NCBI GenBank assembly: GCA_017441265.1
Contig: JAFRYE010000035.1
Span: forward strand, 1 to 64,000
Direction: 5' to 3'
From: Lachnospiraceae bacterium
GTDB taxonomy: Bacteria > Bacillota > Clostridia > Lachnospirales > Lachnospiraceae
DNA length: 64,000 nt
Part shown: positions 16,023 through 24,369 of the stretch, piece after piece
How the letters are laid out: every line of letters begins with the position of its first letter
Position numbering within the stretch: the first letter of the stretch is position 1
Notes under the pieces: model-generated
What the model saw: only the letters and a program-made list of their open reading frames with translations
Databases searched by the model: none
Told to the model about the DNA's origin: nothing
Program-made: the position numbers and the translations under genes

Positions 16023-17375
16023 TCAGCGAATCTTCAGAAGATGTCCGTTCTTCTTCATCGACTCGATGATCGCATCCACATGTTTCTCGCAGATTTCGTA
16101 CGTGGGAGCCTCGGACATGACTCGGAGCACCGGCTCCGTGCCGCTCGGACGCAACAGAACACGTCCGCTCTCTCCGAGTTCCGCCGTACATGCCTCAACC
16201 TGAAGCAAAACCGCGGGGTCGTTCATCGTTGCTTCTTTATCGTCCACCACAACGTTCTTGAGAACCTGCGGGAACATTTCCACCTCAGCCGCAAGCACCG
16301 AAAGCGGAAGCTGCGTCTCGATCATGACCATCGTGATCACGATCGCCGTTAGGATGCCGTCGCCCGTGCGGGCGTATTTGCGGAAAATAAGATGTCCCGA
16401 GTTCTCGCCGCCGATAAAGTGGTCTTTCTCTTTCATGTTCTCATAGACATAGCGGTCACCTACTGCCGTCTTCTCGTAGCTGATGCCGATGCGGTCCAAC
16501 GCCTTGTAAAGACCGAAGTTCGACATGATCGTCGTGACGACCGTGTTGCTCGGCAGCTGACCGATCTTCTTGAGATATTTTGCGCAAATGTACATGATCT
16601 GGTCGCCGTTGACGACGTTGCCGTTCTCATCCACGGCAAGGCAGCGGTCGGCGTCGCCGTCGAACGCAAATCCGACGTCCACCTTCTGCTCCTTCACAAA
16701 CGCCTGAAGGCCCTCAATGTGGGTCGAGCCGCATCCGCGGTTGATGTTCGTTCCGTTCGGCTCATTGTTGATCACAAGCGTCTTTGCGCCCAATGCGTCA
16801 AAAACGGCGCGCGCGATCATCCAAGAGCTTCCGTTTGCGCAGTCCAGGGCAATCTTACGGTTCTCGAAGGATTTGGTCGCCACGTTGGTGAGATAGCCGA
16901 TATAACGGTTGCGTCCGGTGTAGTAATCCACCGTACATCCGATGTTCTCGCCGGTAGCGAAGGGAATCTCCTCGATCTCACCGTCGATATATTTCTCAAT
17001 CGTATTCTGGAGCTCATCATCCATCTTCTCGCCGTCGCCGTTCATCAACTTGATGCCGTTGTCGGTGTAGGGATTGTGGCTCGCGCTGATCATGATACCG
17101 CAGTCAAAGCCGTCCGTTCTCGTGATGTACGACACGCAGGGAGTCGTCGTCACATGCAGAAGGTACGCATTGGCGCCCGAGGATGTGATGCCTGCCGCAA
17201 GCGCATTCTCATACATGTACGAGGAACGTCTCGTATCCTTGCCGATGACGATCTTCGCCTGGCCGTTCTTGCCGTAGTACCATCCGAGGAAACGTCCGAT
17301 CTTGAACGCATGCTCCGCCGTCAGCACAACGCCGGACTCTCCGCGAAAGCCGTCAGTTCCGAAATATTTGCCCAT
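16023..17375 (-). CDS. glmM: Phosphoglucosamine mutase
   Basis: Alpha-D-phosphohexomutase that converts GlcN-6-P to GlcN-1-P on the route to UDP-GlcNAc. The start MGKYFGTDGFRGE is typical of GlmM, and the 450 residues fit. The phospho-Ser is in MISASHNPYTDNGIKL near residue 100, the metal site is FDGDADRCLAVDE, the sugar loop is GGENSGHLIF, and the phosphate-binding C-terminal loop is LLRPSGTEPVLRVM. The ATG at 17375 follows AAAGGAG-TTTTT; the longer start at 17423 has no support. It is transcribed from a good promoter through a structured leader and followed by the NahK-like kinase. Confidence 0.93.
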   Translation of the reverse strand: MGKYFGTDGFRGESGVVLTAEHAFKIGRFLGWYYGKNGQAKIVIGKDTRRSSYMYENALAAGITSSGANAYLLHVTTTPCVSYITRTDGFDCGIMISASHNPYTDNGIKLMNGDGEKMDDELQNTIEKYIDGEIEEIPFATGENIGCTVDYYTGRNRYIGYLTNVATKSFENRKIALDCANGSSWMIARAVFDALGAKTLVINNEPNGTNINRGCGSTHIEGLQAFVKEQKVDVGFAFDGDADRCLAVDENGNVVNGDQIMYICAKYLKKIGQLPSNTVVTTIMSNFGLYKALDRIGISYEKTAVGDRYVYENMKEKDHFIGGENSGHLIFRKYARTGDGILTAIVITMVMIETQLPLSVLAAEVEMFPQVLKNVVVDDKEATMNDPAVLLQVEACTAELGESGRVLLRPSGTEPVLRVMSEAPTYEICEKHVDAIIESMKKNGHLLKIR

Positions 17376-17400
17376 AAAAACTCCTTTGTATCCGCGCGAA

Positions 17401-17444
17401 GCGGTTATCGTTTTCGGTTTCAACCGCTGTCAGAGGCTCTGACA
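17401..17444 (-). other. Two adjacent hairpins in the glmM leader
   Basis: The glmM leader contains TGTCAGA/TCTGACA (17428-17434 and 17438-17444, 3-base loop). Directly next to it is GCGGTT/AACCGC (17401-17406 and 17422-17427). No U tract follows and I do not recognise a known riboswitch. The structures end about 15 bases before the SD, so they could influence translation or mRNA stability. Confidence 0.5.
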
Positions 17445-17456
17445 ACACACGTGCAT

Positions 17457-17485
17457 ATTTTACTACTTCACCGGGATATTATCAA
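17457..17485 (-). promoter_or_regulatory. Sigma-A promoter of glmM
   Basis: Minus-strand TTGATA (17480-17485), 17 bases, TAAAAT (17457-17462); each box matches 5 of 6 consensus bases. The predicted transcript starts near 17450, giving a leader of about 75 nt. Confidence 0.75.
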
Positions 17486-17644
17486 GGAAAAGCGAAACTA
17501 TTTTTTCTTTCGTTTTCAAGCATTTATCTCAAATAACAGCTGAAAATCTTTTATTTTTGTCTCTGTGGCTAAAATTATTGCAAATTCGTGACGTGAAATC
17601 TTACATTTTCTGTCAAGCACGAATTTATCGAAAAATGAATTCTA

Positions 17645-17673
17645 TTGACACTCGAATCCGTGGGTTGTAGAAT
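17645..17673 (+). promoter_or_regulatory. Orphan plus-strand sigma-A promoter
   Basis: TTGACA (17645-17650), a 17-base spacer, TAGAAT (17668-17673), 11 of 12 consensus positions. It points away from glmM and towards the 3' end of the convergent cell-wall gene, with no plus-strand coding gene downstream. It is therefore expected to drive a non-coding RNA. Confidence 0.75.
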
Positions 17674-17679
17674 TACGAA

Positions 17680-17857
17680 GTCAGTGCGAAAATCTCCGAG
17701 CACGCCTTTGCGGTGAGGTTTTCCGATTCGTAAAGGCGTGCCCTCTCTCAACCATAAAACAGTATGGTTATATAAATTTCGACATTTGGCTTTTCATTTT
17801 TTTCTCTCTTCTCAATTTTATCGCAAAAGGACCGTTCGCAAGAACGGTCCTTTTGTT
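17680..17857 (+). ncRNA. Candidate structured small RNA of about 180 nt
   Basis: Predicted from the promoter at 17645-17673 and the terminator at 17824-17855. Its 5' part holds two overlapping pairings. The first is 17688-17696 with 17715-17723 (9 bp including one G-U). The second is 17700-17709 with 17732-17741 (10 bp, perfect). The A-B-A'-B' order means a pseudoknot or two alternative folds. A third hairpin follows (17750-17756 with 17763-17769). I do not recognise 6S RNA, SRP RNA, tmRNA or a known riboswitch. No reading frame of useful length is present. Prediction rests on sequence alone. Confidence 0.5.
17824..17855. terminator. Bidirectional terminator between sRNA and cell-wall gene
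   Basis: Perfect 14-bp stem (17824-17837 and 17842-17855) with a GCAA loop, with four A and four T at the stem base. It serves the minus-strand cell-wall gene (stop at 17879) and the plus-strand RNA candidate. Confidence 0.85.
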
Positions 17858-17878
17858 ATCTCATGATTCCATTGTTCG

Positions 17879-20800
17879 TTATTTCTTCCGTTTGATATGG
17901 ATCACATAATTCATCGTCGCGCCGTTTTCGGCCGTCACCGTGACAACCGCCGTCGTGTTGCTGCCCTCCAGGGTTCGGGATCCGGTTCCCAGAGCGCTCG
18001 CGCCCTGCGCCGCAACGCTTGCGGAGATCGTCACCGACTTCGTCTTTGCCGGAACTTCCACCGTATACTCGAACTTGTCGTAGGAGAAGCCGCCCTGCAG
18101 CGACACTTTCGTGCCGTCCGCGGTCTTCACCGACAGCGATTTGAGGTACGCGTTCGGGCAGCCGACATTTTCCGGAGCCTGTACGGCAGTCGCCGGCATA
18201 TTGCGGAACACCGGAATGGAGAACGACAGCGTCATCTCGGAAAATCCGCTCATCGCCTGGTACGCCGCAGCGACCTTGCGGGACTCGGATCTCGGAGCCT
18301 GCGCGTTCGACATGTACTGATGCCCGAAGGTGTTGGTCGACGACATATTGTACTTCTGCAGGTAGATCGTGTTCTGCCCGCGGTTGATATACGTGCTGCC
18401 GATGTAATACGCGCCGCCGACGATCGCGTCGTACCGGTTGTTCCACGGGATCCTGCAAGCCTTGTTCAGGCTCGCGTTCGTTCCGCCGTATTTTGCGAAC
18501 TTGAGGCCGTTGCGGATCGCGCCGAGTGCGGCCGTCGAGTTGTATGCGCCGATATTATAGAAGTTGTAATACCCTAGATAGCCCTCCACGGTGCCCGTGG
18601 CGCTCAGGGAAAATGATTTGCCGGATATGACTTCCTGCTTCACTCTCGACGCCAGATGGTACGGGCTTACGCCGGAGTACTCCGCCGCCTCGATGAATGC
18701 CTGCGCGTACGTGACAGTGCGTTTCTTGCCGTCGTCCGTCGTGTAGGTAAACGACGTCTTGTACATCGGAGTTCCCTGCAGGATACTCTCCACGCCGGAC
18801 AGCGTCTGCGTCTTCTTGTCGTACGAGAGATTCTCGAACATGTAGATGTTCGTCTCGTTGAGCCAGTTGCGGGGATCCATGAAATACTGCAGCCCCGCCG
18901 AGGAGATCATCATCCAGTTCTTCCCGTCAAAAGCCGAGAACTTGTCCGTCTTCCAGTTGTACGAACCGCTCGCATAGGAAAGCCAGTCCCGTCCTGTCTC
19001 GGACTCGATCAGATTGTTGCCGAGTGTGTTCTCTCCCGCTACTGCAGCCTTCCAGTCAAGGCCTGTCTGATACGCCTTGAACTGCCATGTCGGATGTTTT
19101 TGGTGGAGCTCCGTCAGATACGGGATATAACTCTCCGGGAAACCCGCAGCGCGAAGCTGATCCGCATAACTTGCAGAGCCCACAATCGGCGTGAACGGAG
19201 CTTTCAGGCTTTGCGGCGCCAGTTCGAAGTAGGATGCCCTCACATAGCCGACGATGCCGGATTTCCCGTCCTGCGCGATGACTTTGCGCCATTTTACGCC
19301 GTCCGACATCACTTCCTCGAGAATGCAGACATACTCGTCCTTGGCGATTCGGCGCTGCGTTCCGTCGGACGTCCGCACCATCGACGAATCGTCATACGGC
19401 TCCTTCCGAAGGTTAACCCCTGCGGTCACGGATTTCGACCATACGCCCTCCGCTCCCGTGTTCAGCGACACGTACGTTCCGGACATGTATCCGGAGTACG
19501 TCACGCCGTCGATGGACGCGCTCACGCGGTACCACAGGACACTTCCGACCATCGCCTGTCCGGTGATCAAAACCGGCTGTCGATACCCGAATTTTGCGAT
19601 TGCTTCATAGGATGTGCCCGGGCCTTTACGGACGTTTACTCCGCTGCCCGTGACAATACCGTTATATGCATAGCTGTACGTCTCCTTCAGCGGGATCTTC
19701 TCGATACCGCCCTGCGCCACCTTGTACCGGATGGCACCGCTGTTGTTGCGGTCGTACAGCGGATACGATTTCGAAAGGGAAATGTAACTGCCGAAGACAT
19801 AGCCGCGATACCGGATGCCTGACAGCTGGAACACACACTCGTACCACAGATCGCCGTTGTCGGAGTACGCGTACGAAACCACGGTCACTCTCTGACCGTT
19901 CGTGAGTTTCACGCTCTTGGCGTACTGCGTCCCCGGGCCCGTGCGGACATTCAGCGACGATACCACGACCTCCGCCACAACTTCCGAGGTGAGCGCCCGT
20001 CCGTTTTCCATCGTCACTCCGCGTGCACTCTTCTCTTCGCTCTTTTGCGACGGTGTCGGTGTGGGCGTTACCTTTGCCTTGGTCGTCGGCGTCGGTGTCG
20101 GCGTCGGAGTTGCTTTGACCGTCGGCGTGGGCGTAGGCGTTTCGGTCGGTGTCTTCGTCGAGATCACCGCATCCACAAGCGGAACATCCTTGACGACCTC
20201 CACGTAATCCCCGTACGCAAACCCTTCGCGTTTTTTGCCGTCCACGGTGACCGTCACGCGGTACCACAATTGTCCCTTGCTGTCATATGTCTTACCCGTC
20301 ACGGTGAGGATTTCATTTTCATACGCTTTCGTGATGATCTCACTCGCGCCGTTGACTCCGGTCCGGATGTTCATGCGCAGCGCCAGAACCTGCCCGGAAA
20401 CCGCGGTCGTGCTGTCGCTCTTCTTCGGTGTCGGAGTCGGTGTCGTCTTCTTCGGTGTCGGCGTCGGTGTTGCCTTCTTCGGCGTCGGCGTCGGCGTTGC
20501 TTTCTTCGGTGTCGGCGTTGTCTTCTTCGGCGTAGGCGTCGGCGTTGTCTTCTTCGGCGTAGGCGTCGGCGTTGTCTTCTTCGGCGTCGGGGTCGGCGTC
20601 GCCTTGCCGGTGCTGATGTACGCGGCGCTCACATAGCCCGTCACACTGCGTCCGCCCACAACCGCCGTTACGCGGTACCAGGTCGACCCGTCGTTGGCCT
20701 TCGCGCTCTCCAAGATCGTCACTTTCTGGCCGCATTCAAGCGTGGCAAGCACCTCGTAGCGGCTTCCGATGCCGGCGCGGAGATTCAGGCGGTATGCGGT

Positions 20801-20929
20801 TACGGTGCCCTCATTTTTCGAGGCAGCGGCAAAGACAACACGATCGGACGACGTTCCGCAGAACCCCGTCATCGTGTGCAGCACCAGCACGAGTGCCAGT
20901 ACGATCGCAATGCCCCTTGATCTCCTCAT
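17879..20929 (-). CDS. Secreted SH3-repeat cell-wall protein with hydrolase-like domain
   Basis: 1016 residues, exported by a signal peptide (GIAIVLALVLVLHTMTGFCG). Five bacterial SH3 domains follow, near residues 40-107, 175-240, 315-382, 420-487 and 490-565. Typical cores are LNVRTGPGTQYAK and VNVRKGPGTSYEA. The first three are separated by Thr-Pro linkers. Residues from about 580 to 900 (HQKHPTWQFKAYQTGLDW, FMDPRNWLNETNIYMFENL, SPYHLASRVKQE) resemble the glucosaminidase-like region of clostridial autolysins. The C terminus (KTADGTKVSLQGGFSYDKF) looks like a cadherin-like beta-sandwich. It probably cleaves or binds peptidoglycan. The SD GGAGG precedes the ATG. Confidence 0.85.
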   Translation of the reverse strand: MRRSRGIAIVLALVLVLHTMTGFCGTSSDRVVFAAASKNEGTVTAYRLNLRAGIGSRYEVLATLECGQKVTILESAKANDGSTWYRVTAVVGGRSVTGYVSAAYISTGKATPTPTPKKTTPTPTPKKTTPTPTPKKTTPTPKKATPTPTPKKATPTPTPKKTTPTPTPKKSDSTTAVSGQVLALRMNIRTGVNGASEIITKAYENEILTVTGKTYDSKGQLWYRVTVTVDGKKREGFAYGDYVEVVKDVPLVDAVISTKTPTETPTPTPTVKATPTPTPTPTTKAKVTPTPTPSQKSEEKSARGVTMENGRALTSEVVAEVVVSSLNVRTGPGTQYAKSVKLTNGQRVTVVSYAYSDNGDLWYECVFQLSGIRYRGYVFGSYISLSKSYPLYDRNNSGAIRYKVAQGGIEKIPLKETYSYAYNGIVTGSGVNVRKGPGTSYEAIAKFGYRQPVLITGQAMVGSVLWYRVSASIDGVTYSGYMSGTYVSLNTGAEGVWSKSVTAGVNLRKEPYDDSSMVRTSDGTQRRIAKDEYVCILEEVMSDGVKWRKVIAQDGKSGIVGYVRASYFELAPQSLKAPFTPIVGSASYADQLRAAGFPESYIPYLTELHQKHPTWQFKAYQTGLDWKAAVAGENTLGNNLIESETGRDWLSYASGSYNWKTDKFSAFDGKNWMMISSAGLQYFMDPRNWLNETNIYMFENLSYDKKTQTLSGVESILQGTPMYKTSFTYTTDDGKKRTVTYAQAFIEAAEYSGVSPYHLASRVKQEVISGKSFSLSATGTVEGYLGYYNFYNIGAYNSTAALGAIRNGLKFAKYGGTNASLNKACRIPWNNRYDAIVGGAYYIGSTYINRGQNTIYLQKYNMSSTNTFGHQYMSNAQAPRSESRKVAAAYQAMSGFSEMTLSFSIPVFRNMPATAVQAPENVGCPNAYLKSLSVKTADGTKVSLQGGFSYDKFEYTVEVPAKTKSVTISASVAAQGASALGTGSRTLEGSNTTAVVTVTAENGATMNYVIHIKRKK
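20415..20606 (-). repeat. Tandem repeat encoding Thr-Pro-Lys linker
   Basis: Seven near-identical units of about 27 bases encode (T/A)TPTPTPKK between the first two SH3 domains; one unit is shortened to TPTPKK. Unit length is a multiple of three, so changes in copy number would alter linker length without a frameshift. A second, less regular Thr-Pro run lies at about 20045-20155. Confidence 0.85.
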
Positions 20930-20977
20930 AGAACCTCCGGCCGCAGGCAGATGTTGTTGAACTTTGCCTTATTATAC

Positions 20978-21006
20978 ATTTTAATACGACTGCTGTAGAA
21001 TTGCAA
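20978..21006 (-). promoter_or_regulatory. Promoter of the SH3-repeat cell-wall gene
   Basis: Minus-strand TTGCAA (21001-21006), 17 bases, TAAAAT (20978-20983). A TATAAT just downstream could be an alternative -10. It lies about 50 bases from the start codon. Confidence 0.55.
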
Positions 21007-21080
21007 ATCTTTTTTCGCAAATGTGACGTATTTTCGCGATTTTTGCGCCACTAAACCGGCAAAAACGCTCTTCTGACGTC

Positions 21081-21118
21081 AAAAAAGAGGACACGGAAAA
21101 CGACTGTCTCCCGTGTCC
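21081..21118 (-). terminator. Terminator of the aquaporin gene
   Basis: Arms GGACACGG/CCGTGTCC (21089-21096 and 21111-21118), followed on the minus strand by CUCUUUUUUG. It lies about 30 bases after the aquaporin stop. Confidence 0.8.
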
Positions 21119-21147
21119 TTTCGAAAAATGATAATTCGTTCGAATAA

Positions 21148-21870
21148 TTACTCGGTTTTCTCGGCCGCGCTGTCATCGCCCTCGAGGAAGCGGAACAACA
21201 ATGCTGCAAGCAGTGCGCCCAAAAGCGGTCCGACGAAGAATACCCATACGTCCTTGATCGGATCGGTGACACCGCCGATTGCCGCAAACAGAGCCGGTCC
21301 CAGGCTCCTTGCGGGGTTGACGGACGTTCCGGTCAGGCCGATGCCGAGAATGTGAACCAGGACGAGGGTAAGACCGATCACAAGACCCGCGATATTGCCG
21401 TGTTTTGCCTTCTTCGACGTAACGCCGAGGATTGCATAAATAAAGATAAATGTCAAGACACACTCAACCAGGATTCCCGCGCCTACGCTTCCTCCGACAT
21501 TGCCAAGACCGTTGCTTCCCAAAGACTTGGTCTGGTCGGTAACTTCGCCGAGGGAGAACATTCCCTTGAGGATTCCGGCTCCGGCGAACGCGCCGAAACA
21601 CTGAGAAACGATGTATCCGCACAAATCCGAGGTGCTGAGGTCTCCCTTGACCCAGAACGCCACAGATACTGCCGGATTGACATGGCATCCGGAAACGTTG
21701 CCGATACTGTACGCGAGCGCAACGATCGCAAGACCGAACGCAAACGCCGTGAGAATGTAACCGCTTCCGAACTTGGCATCGCAGCCGACAAGCATAGCCG
21801 TACCGCAGCCGACGATGACAAGTACCATTGTGCCGATCAGCTCGGCAACATACTTCTTGCTACTACCCAT
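21148..21870 (-). CDS. aqpZ: Aquaporin, AqpZ-like water channel
   Basis: 240-residue MIP-family channel with six TM helices and the two pore motifs, NPAVS (after NVSGCHV) and NPARS (after GLTGTSV). The selectivity-filter positions match AqpZ: Phe in AFAFGLAIV, His in LVHILGIGL, Thr and Arg around GLTGTSVNPARS. This points to a water channel rather than a glycerol facilitator, which usually has Gly and a wider filter. The SD AGGAGG precedes the ATG. It is followed by a strong terminator and probably forms its own unit. Confidence 0.92.
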   Translation of the reverse strand: MGSSKKYVAELIGTMVLVIVGCGTAMLVGCDAKFGSGYILTAFAFGLAIVALAYSIGNVSGCHVNPAVSVAFWVKGDLSTSDLCGYIVSQCFGAFAGAGILKGMFSLGEVTDQTKSLGSNGLGNVGGSVGAGILVECVLTFIFIYAILGVTSKKAKHGNIAGLVIGLTLVLVHILGIGLTGTSVNPARSLGPALFAAIGGVTDPIKDVWVFFVGPLLGALLAALLFRFLEGDDSAAEKTE

Positions 21871-21900
21871 AACTCCTACCTCCTATTGTGTGATTAACCC

Positions 21901-21932
21901 GACACCGAAGTGTCTCAAAAGCGCTCTCGCGC
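21901..21932 (-). terminator. Hairpins between esterase and aquaporin genes
   Basis: GCGC-GAGA-GCGC followed by UUUU (21917-21932), then GACAC-TTCG-GTGTC (21901-21914), in the 76-base gap. The first may be a short terminator for the esterase gene. The second is a stable UUCG tetraloop in the aquaporin leader. Confidence 0.45.
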
Positions 21933-21946
21933 CTTAGGTTCGGTAA

Positions 21947-23029
21947 TTATTCCGCGGAGCCCCCGATCAACCGCAGGAAATTGTACAACCCGGACTGGAT
22001 CGCGCGGTTGTCATGGTCCGCGCCCGGAACCTCATACCAGAGATGTGCGATTCCGTTGCTTGTGAACAGATTGTGGTACGAAAGCGGGAATTTGCCGACA
22101 ACGCTGTCCCTCGTACCGCAGCAGATCAGGATTTTCTCTGGTACAACGGCATCCTCCGCAAACACCACCTGCTCGTCCGTGAGCGATCCCTCATGCACCA
22201 TGAAGTTATCCTTGCCGGGTACCAGTCCCGGTGCCGGCGCGATCGCACACGCCATGCGGAAGTACTGCGGATATGAAAGAATCGTGTACAGAGTCTCCCG
22301 TCCTCCCATAGAAAATCCGGCAATATACGTATTGTCGCGCCCCTCGGCAACCGAGTACGTCGCGTTAATATGCGGGATCAGGCACTGCGTAAGCTCCGTC
22401 GGGAAACGATCGTACGGGATCATCGCCTCCGCGGTGAATCCCGGCTGCTGTGCGGTCTCATCCGACGCCGCAAACATCGCCGGGCAGACCAGAATGAACT
22501 CGTCGCAGGCTCCGTCGGCGATCATGTTTCCGACCAGCTGAACGATGCGGTTCGACGCGTCTCCCGCAAAGGAATTCTCATCGCCGAAAATGCCGTGAAG
22601 CAGATAAACCACCGGGTACTTCTTCTCCTCCGTGTAGTTCACGGGAAGCAGAACGGTGTAACCGCGGTCACGTCCGCAGTACTCCGAGTGGTACGTTCCG
22701 TGTTCGAATTTGCCGTAAATCGCCTCTTTTCTGATCGCGACAGCGTCCGACGGACACAACAGTGTCATGCCGTCCTCATTGACCTGCGGTGTGGGTGTTG
22801 GCGTCGCCGTAGGTGAAACCTCCGGTTCCTGCGTCGGCATTCCCGTAGCCGAAGGAATCGGTGTCGGAGTCCCCGTGGGCTCCTTCGCCGGTTCCGCCGA
22901 GGGCGCCGCCGTTGCGGAAACCGCCTCCGAGGGTTCCGCCGCGGTATTATTATTCTGTCCCGAACCGCAACCGACGCAGGCTGCCGCAGCCAGCGCCGAA
23001 ATCGCGCATAGAGCAATCATTTTTCGCAT
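21947..23029 (-). CDS. Lipoprotein esterase, feruloyl/CE1-like alpha-beta hydrolase
   Basis: 360-residue predicted lipoprotein. It has a short signal with a lipobox-like Cys (SALAAAACVGCG), then a Thr/Pro/Ser/Glu-rich spacer of about 75 residues, then an alpha/beta-hydrolase of the esterase D/feruloyl esterase type. Features are PVVYLLHGIFGDENSF (oxyanion region), the nucleophile in YIAGFSMGGRE, and probable Asp in CCGTRDSVV and His in VPGADHDNR. It would act outside the cell on ester-decorated substrates such as hemicellulose side chains; the true substrate is unknown. The ATG at 23029 has GGAGAG ten bases upstream. It lies 29 bases after purD, so it may be co-transcribed with purine genes. 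Confidence 0.82.
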   Translation of the reverse strand: MRKMIALCAISALAAAACVGCGSGQNNNTAAEPSEAVSATAAPSAEPAKEPTGTPTPIPSATGMPTQEPEVSPTATPTPTPQVNEDGMTLLCPSDAVAIRKEAIYGKFEHGTYHSEYCGRDRGYTVLLPVNYTEEKKYPVVYLLHGIFGDENSFAGDASNRIVQLVGNMIADGACDEFILVCPAMFAASDETAQQPGFTAEAMIPYDRFPTELTQCLIPHINATYSVAEGRDNTYIAGFSMGGRETLYTILSYPQYFRMACAIAPAPGLVPGKDNFMVHEGSLTDEQVVFAEDAVVPEKILICCGTRDSVVGKFPLSYHNLFTSNGIAHLWYEVPGADHDNRAIQSGLYNFLRLIGGSAE

Positions 23030-23058
23030 GATAGATATTCTCTCCGTATGTAATTCGA

Positions 23059-24336
23059 TCACGCCTCGTCAATGGCCTTGCCGATGTCGTGGCGCATATA
23101 TTTGTTGGCAAATGAGATCGCCTCCGTCGCCGCATACGCATTCGCGCGCGCCTCCCTGAGGTCGGCACCGAGTGCCGTCACGCCGAGTACGCGTCCGCCG
23201 TTTGTGAGCACTTCCCCGTCCGGCCCGAACTTGGTTCCCGCATGGAACACAAACTTGTCTTTGCAGTTCTTGAAGGTCTCCAGTCCCGAGATCGGGAAGC
23301 CTTTCTCATAGTGCTGCGGATACCCGTCGGATGCAAGCACCACGCAGACTGCCGCATTGTCGGCAAAGGAGAGCGTGACCTCGTCAAGGCGTCCGTCGAC
23401 GCACGCCTCGAACACATCCACGATATCATTTTCCATACGGGGAAGAACGACCTGCGTCTCGGGATCACCGAAGCGCGAGTTGTATTCTACGACCTTCGGT
23501 CCCTCCGGCGTCAGCATCAAACCGACATACAGCACGCCGACGAACGGACGTCCCTCCGCCGCCATCGCTGCCACCGTCGGCTCATAGATCGTCTTCATGC
23601 AGATCTCATGGATCTCCTCGGTATAGAACGGGCTCGGGGAAAATGTTCCCATACCGCCCGTGTTAAGTCCCGTATCACCGTCTCCGGCGCGCTTGTGGTC
23701 CTGCGAACTTGTCATGCAACGAATCGTTTTGCCGTCGCAGAAGCACAGAGCCGACACCTCGCGGCCGGTCATGAACTCCTCGACGACCATCTTGTCGCCG
23801 GCCTTGCCGAAATGCTTGTCAAGCATGATCTCCCTGACGCCTGCCACAGCCTCTTCCTCGGAACCGCAGATTAAGACGCCCTTTCCGAGAGCCAATCCGT
23901 CCGCCTTGAGAACAACCGGATATTTTCCCTGCGCGCGGATGTAAGCGACCGCCTCCTCCGCATCGCTGAAGGTCTCATAGGCCGCCGTCGGGATGTTGTA
24001 CTTTCTCATGAGAGCCTTGGAAAATGCCTTGCTGCCCTCAATGATCGCAGCGTTTGCCCGTGGTCCGAACACCCGGAGCCCTTCTGCCTCAAAGGCATCG
24101 ACGACGCCGCCCACGAGCGGATCGTCCGGTCCGACAACCGTGAGGTCGATCTTTTCTTCCTTCGCAAATGCGATCAGTTTGTCAAACTCCATCACCCCGA
24201 TCGGAACGCATGTCGCAAGCTCTGCGATACCCGCATTGCCGGGCGCACAGAAAATCTCCGTCGCCTTGCTGCTTCTCGCGATCGCCGTAACGATCGCATG
24301 CTCTCTTCCGCCGCCGCCGATAACCAAAATCTTCAT
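23059..24336 (-). CDS. purD: Phosphoribosylamine-glycine ligase
   Basis: ATP-grasp enzyme for the second step of de novo purine synthesis, joining phosphoribosylamine and glycine. It starts MKILVIGGGGREHAIV, the family signature. ATP-grasp features include YPVVLKADGLALGKGV, VVEEFMTGREVSAL and the metal-binding YNSRFGDPETQVVLP. The length of 425 is normal. GGAGG precedes the ATG. It follows purN by 33 bases and is the last purine gene of the set purE-purM-purN-purD. A CATTTTCCG octamer (24357) lies in the gap. Confidence 0.97.
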   Translation of the reverse strand: MKILVIGGGGREHAIVTAIARSSKATEIFCAPGNAGIAELATCVPIGVMEFDKLIAFAKEEKIDLTVVGPDDPLVGGVVDAFEAEGLRVFGPRANAAIIEGSKAFSKALMRKYNIPTAAYETFSDAEEAVAYIRAQGKYPVVLKADGLALGKGVLICGSEEEAVAGVREIMLDKHFGKAGDKMVVEEFMTGREVSALCFCDGKTIRCMTSSQDHKRAGDGDTGLNTGGMGTFSPSPFYTEEIHEICMKTIYEPTVAAMAAEGRPFVGVLYVGLMLTPEGPKVVEYNSRFGDPETQVVLPRMENDIVDVFEACVDGRLDEVTLSFADNAAVCVVLASDGYPQHYEKGFPISGLETFKNCKDKFVFHAGTKFGPDGEVLTNGGRVLGVTALGADLREARANAYAATEAISFANKYMRHDIGKAIDEA

Positions 24337-24369
24337 GTCAGTCCTCCGTTATTGTTCATTTTCCGGGTG

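Larger units (their letters stand above)
17376..17878. other. 503-base intergenic region with divergent promoters
   Basis: This is the longest stretch without a protein gene. It holds the glmM promoter and leader on the minus strand, an orphan sigma-A promoter and structured RNA candidate on the plus strand, and a bidirectional terminator. Bases 17490-17640 are AT-rich with no recognisable element. The only ATG-led reading frame within the plus-strand transcript is three codons long. Confidence 0.8.

Noticed and set aside
17680..17857. 6S RNA, SRP RNA or c-di-GMP riboswitch as identity of the small RNA
   Set aside because: The long closing helix with central bubble of 6S, the GGAA-loop core of SRP RNA and the GEMM core are not visible.
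20415..20606. CRISPR array
   Set aside because: The repeats are contiguous, in frame and encode a Thr-Pro-Lys linker; there are no unique spacers.
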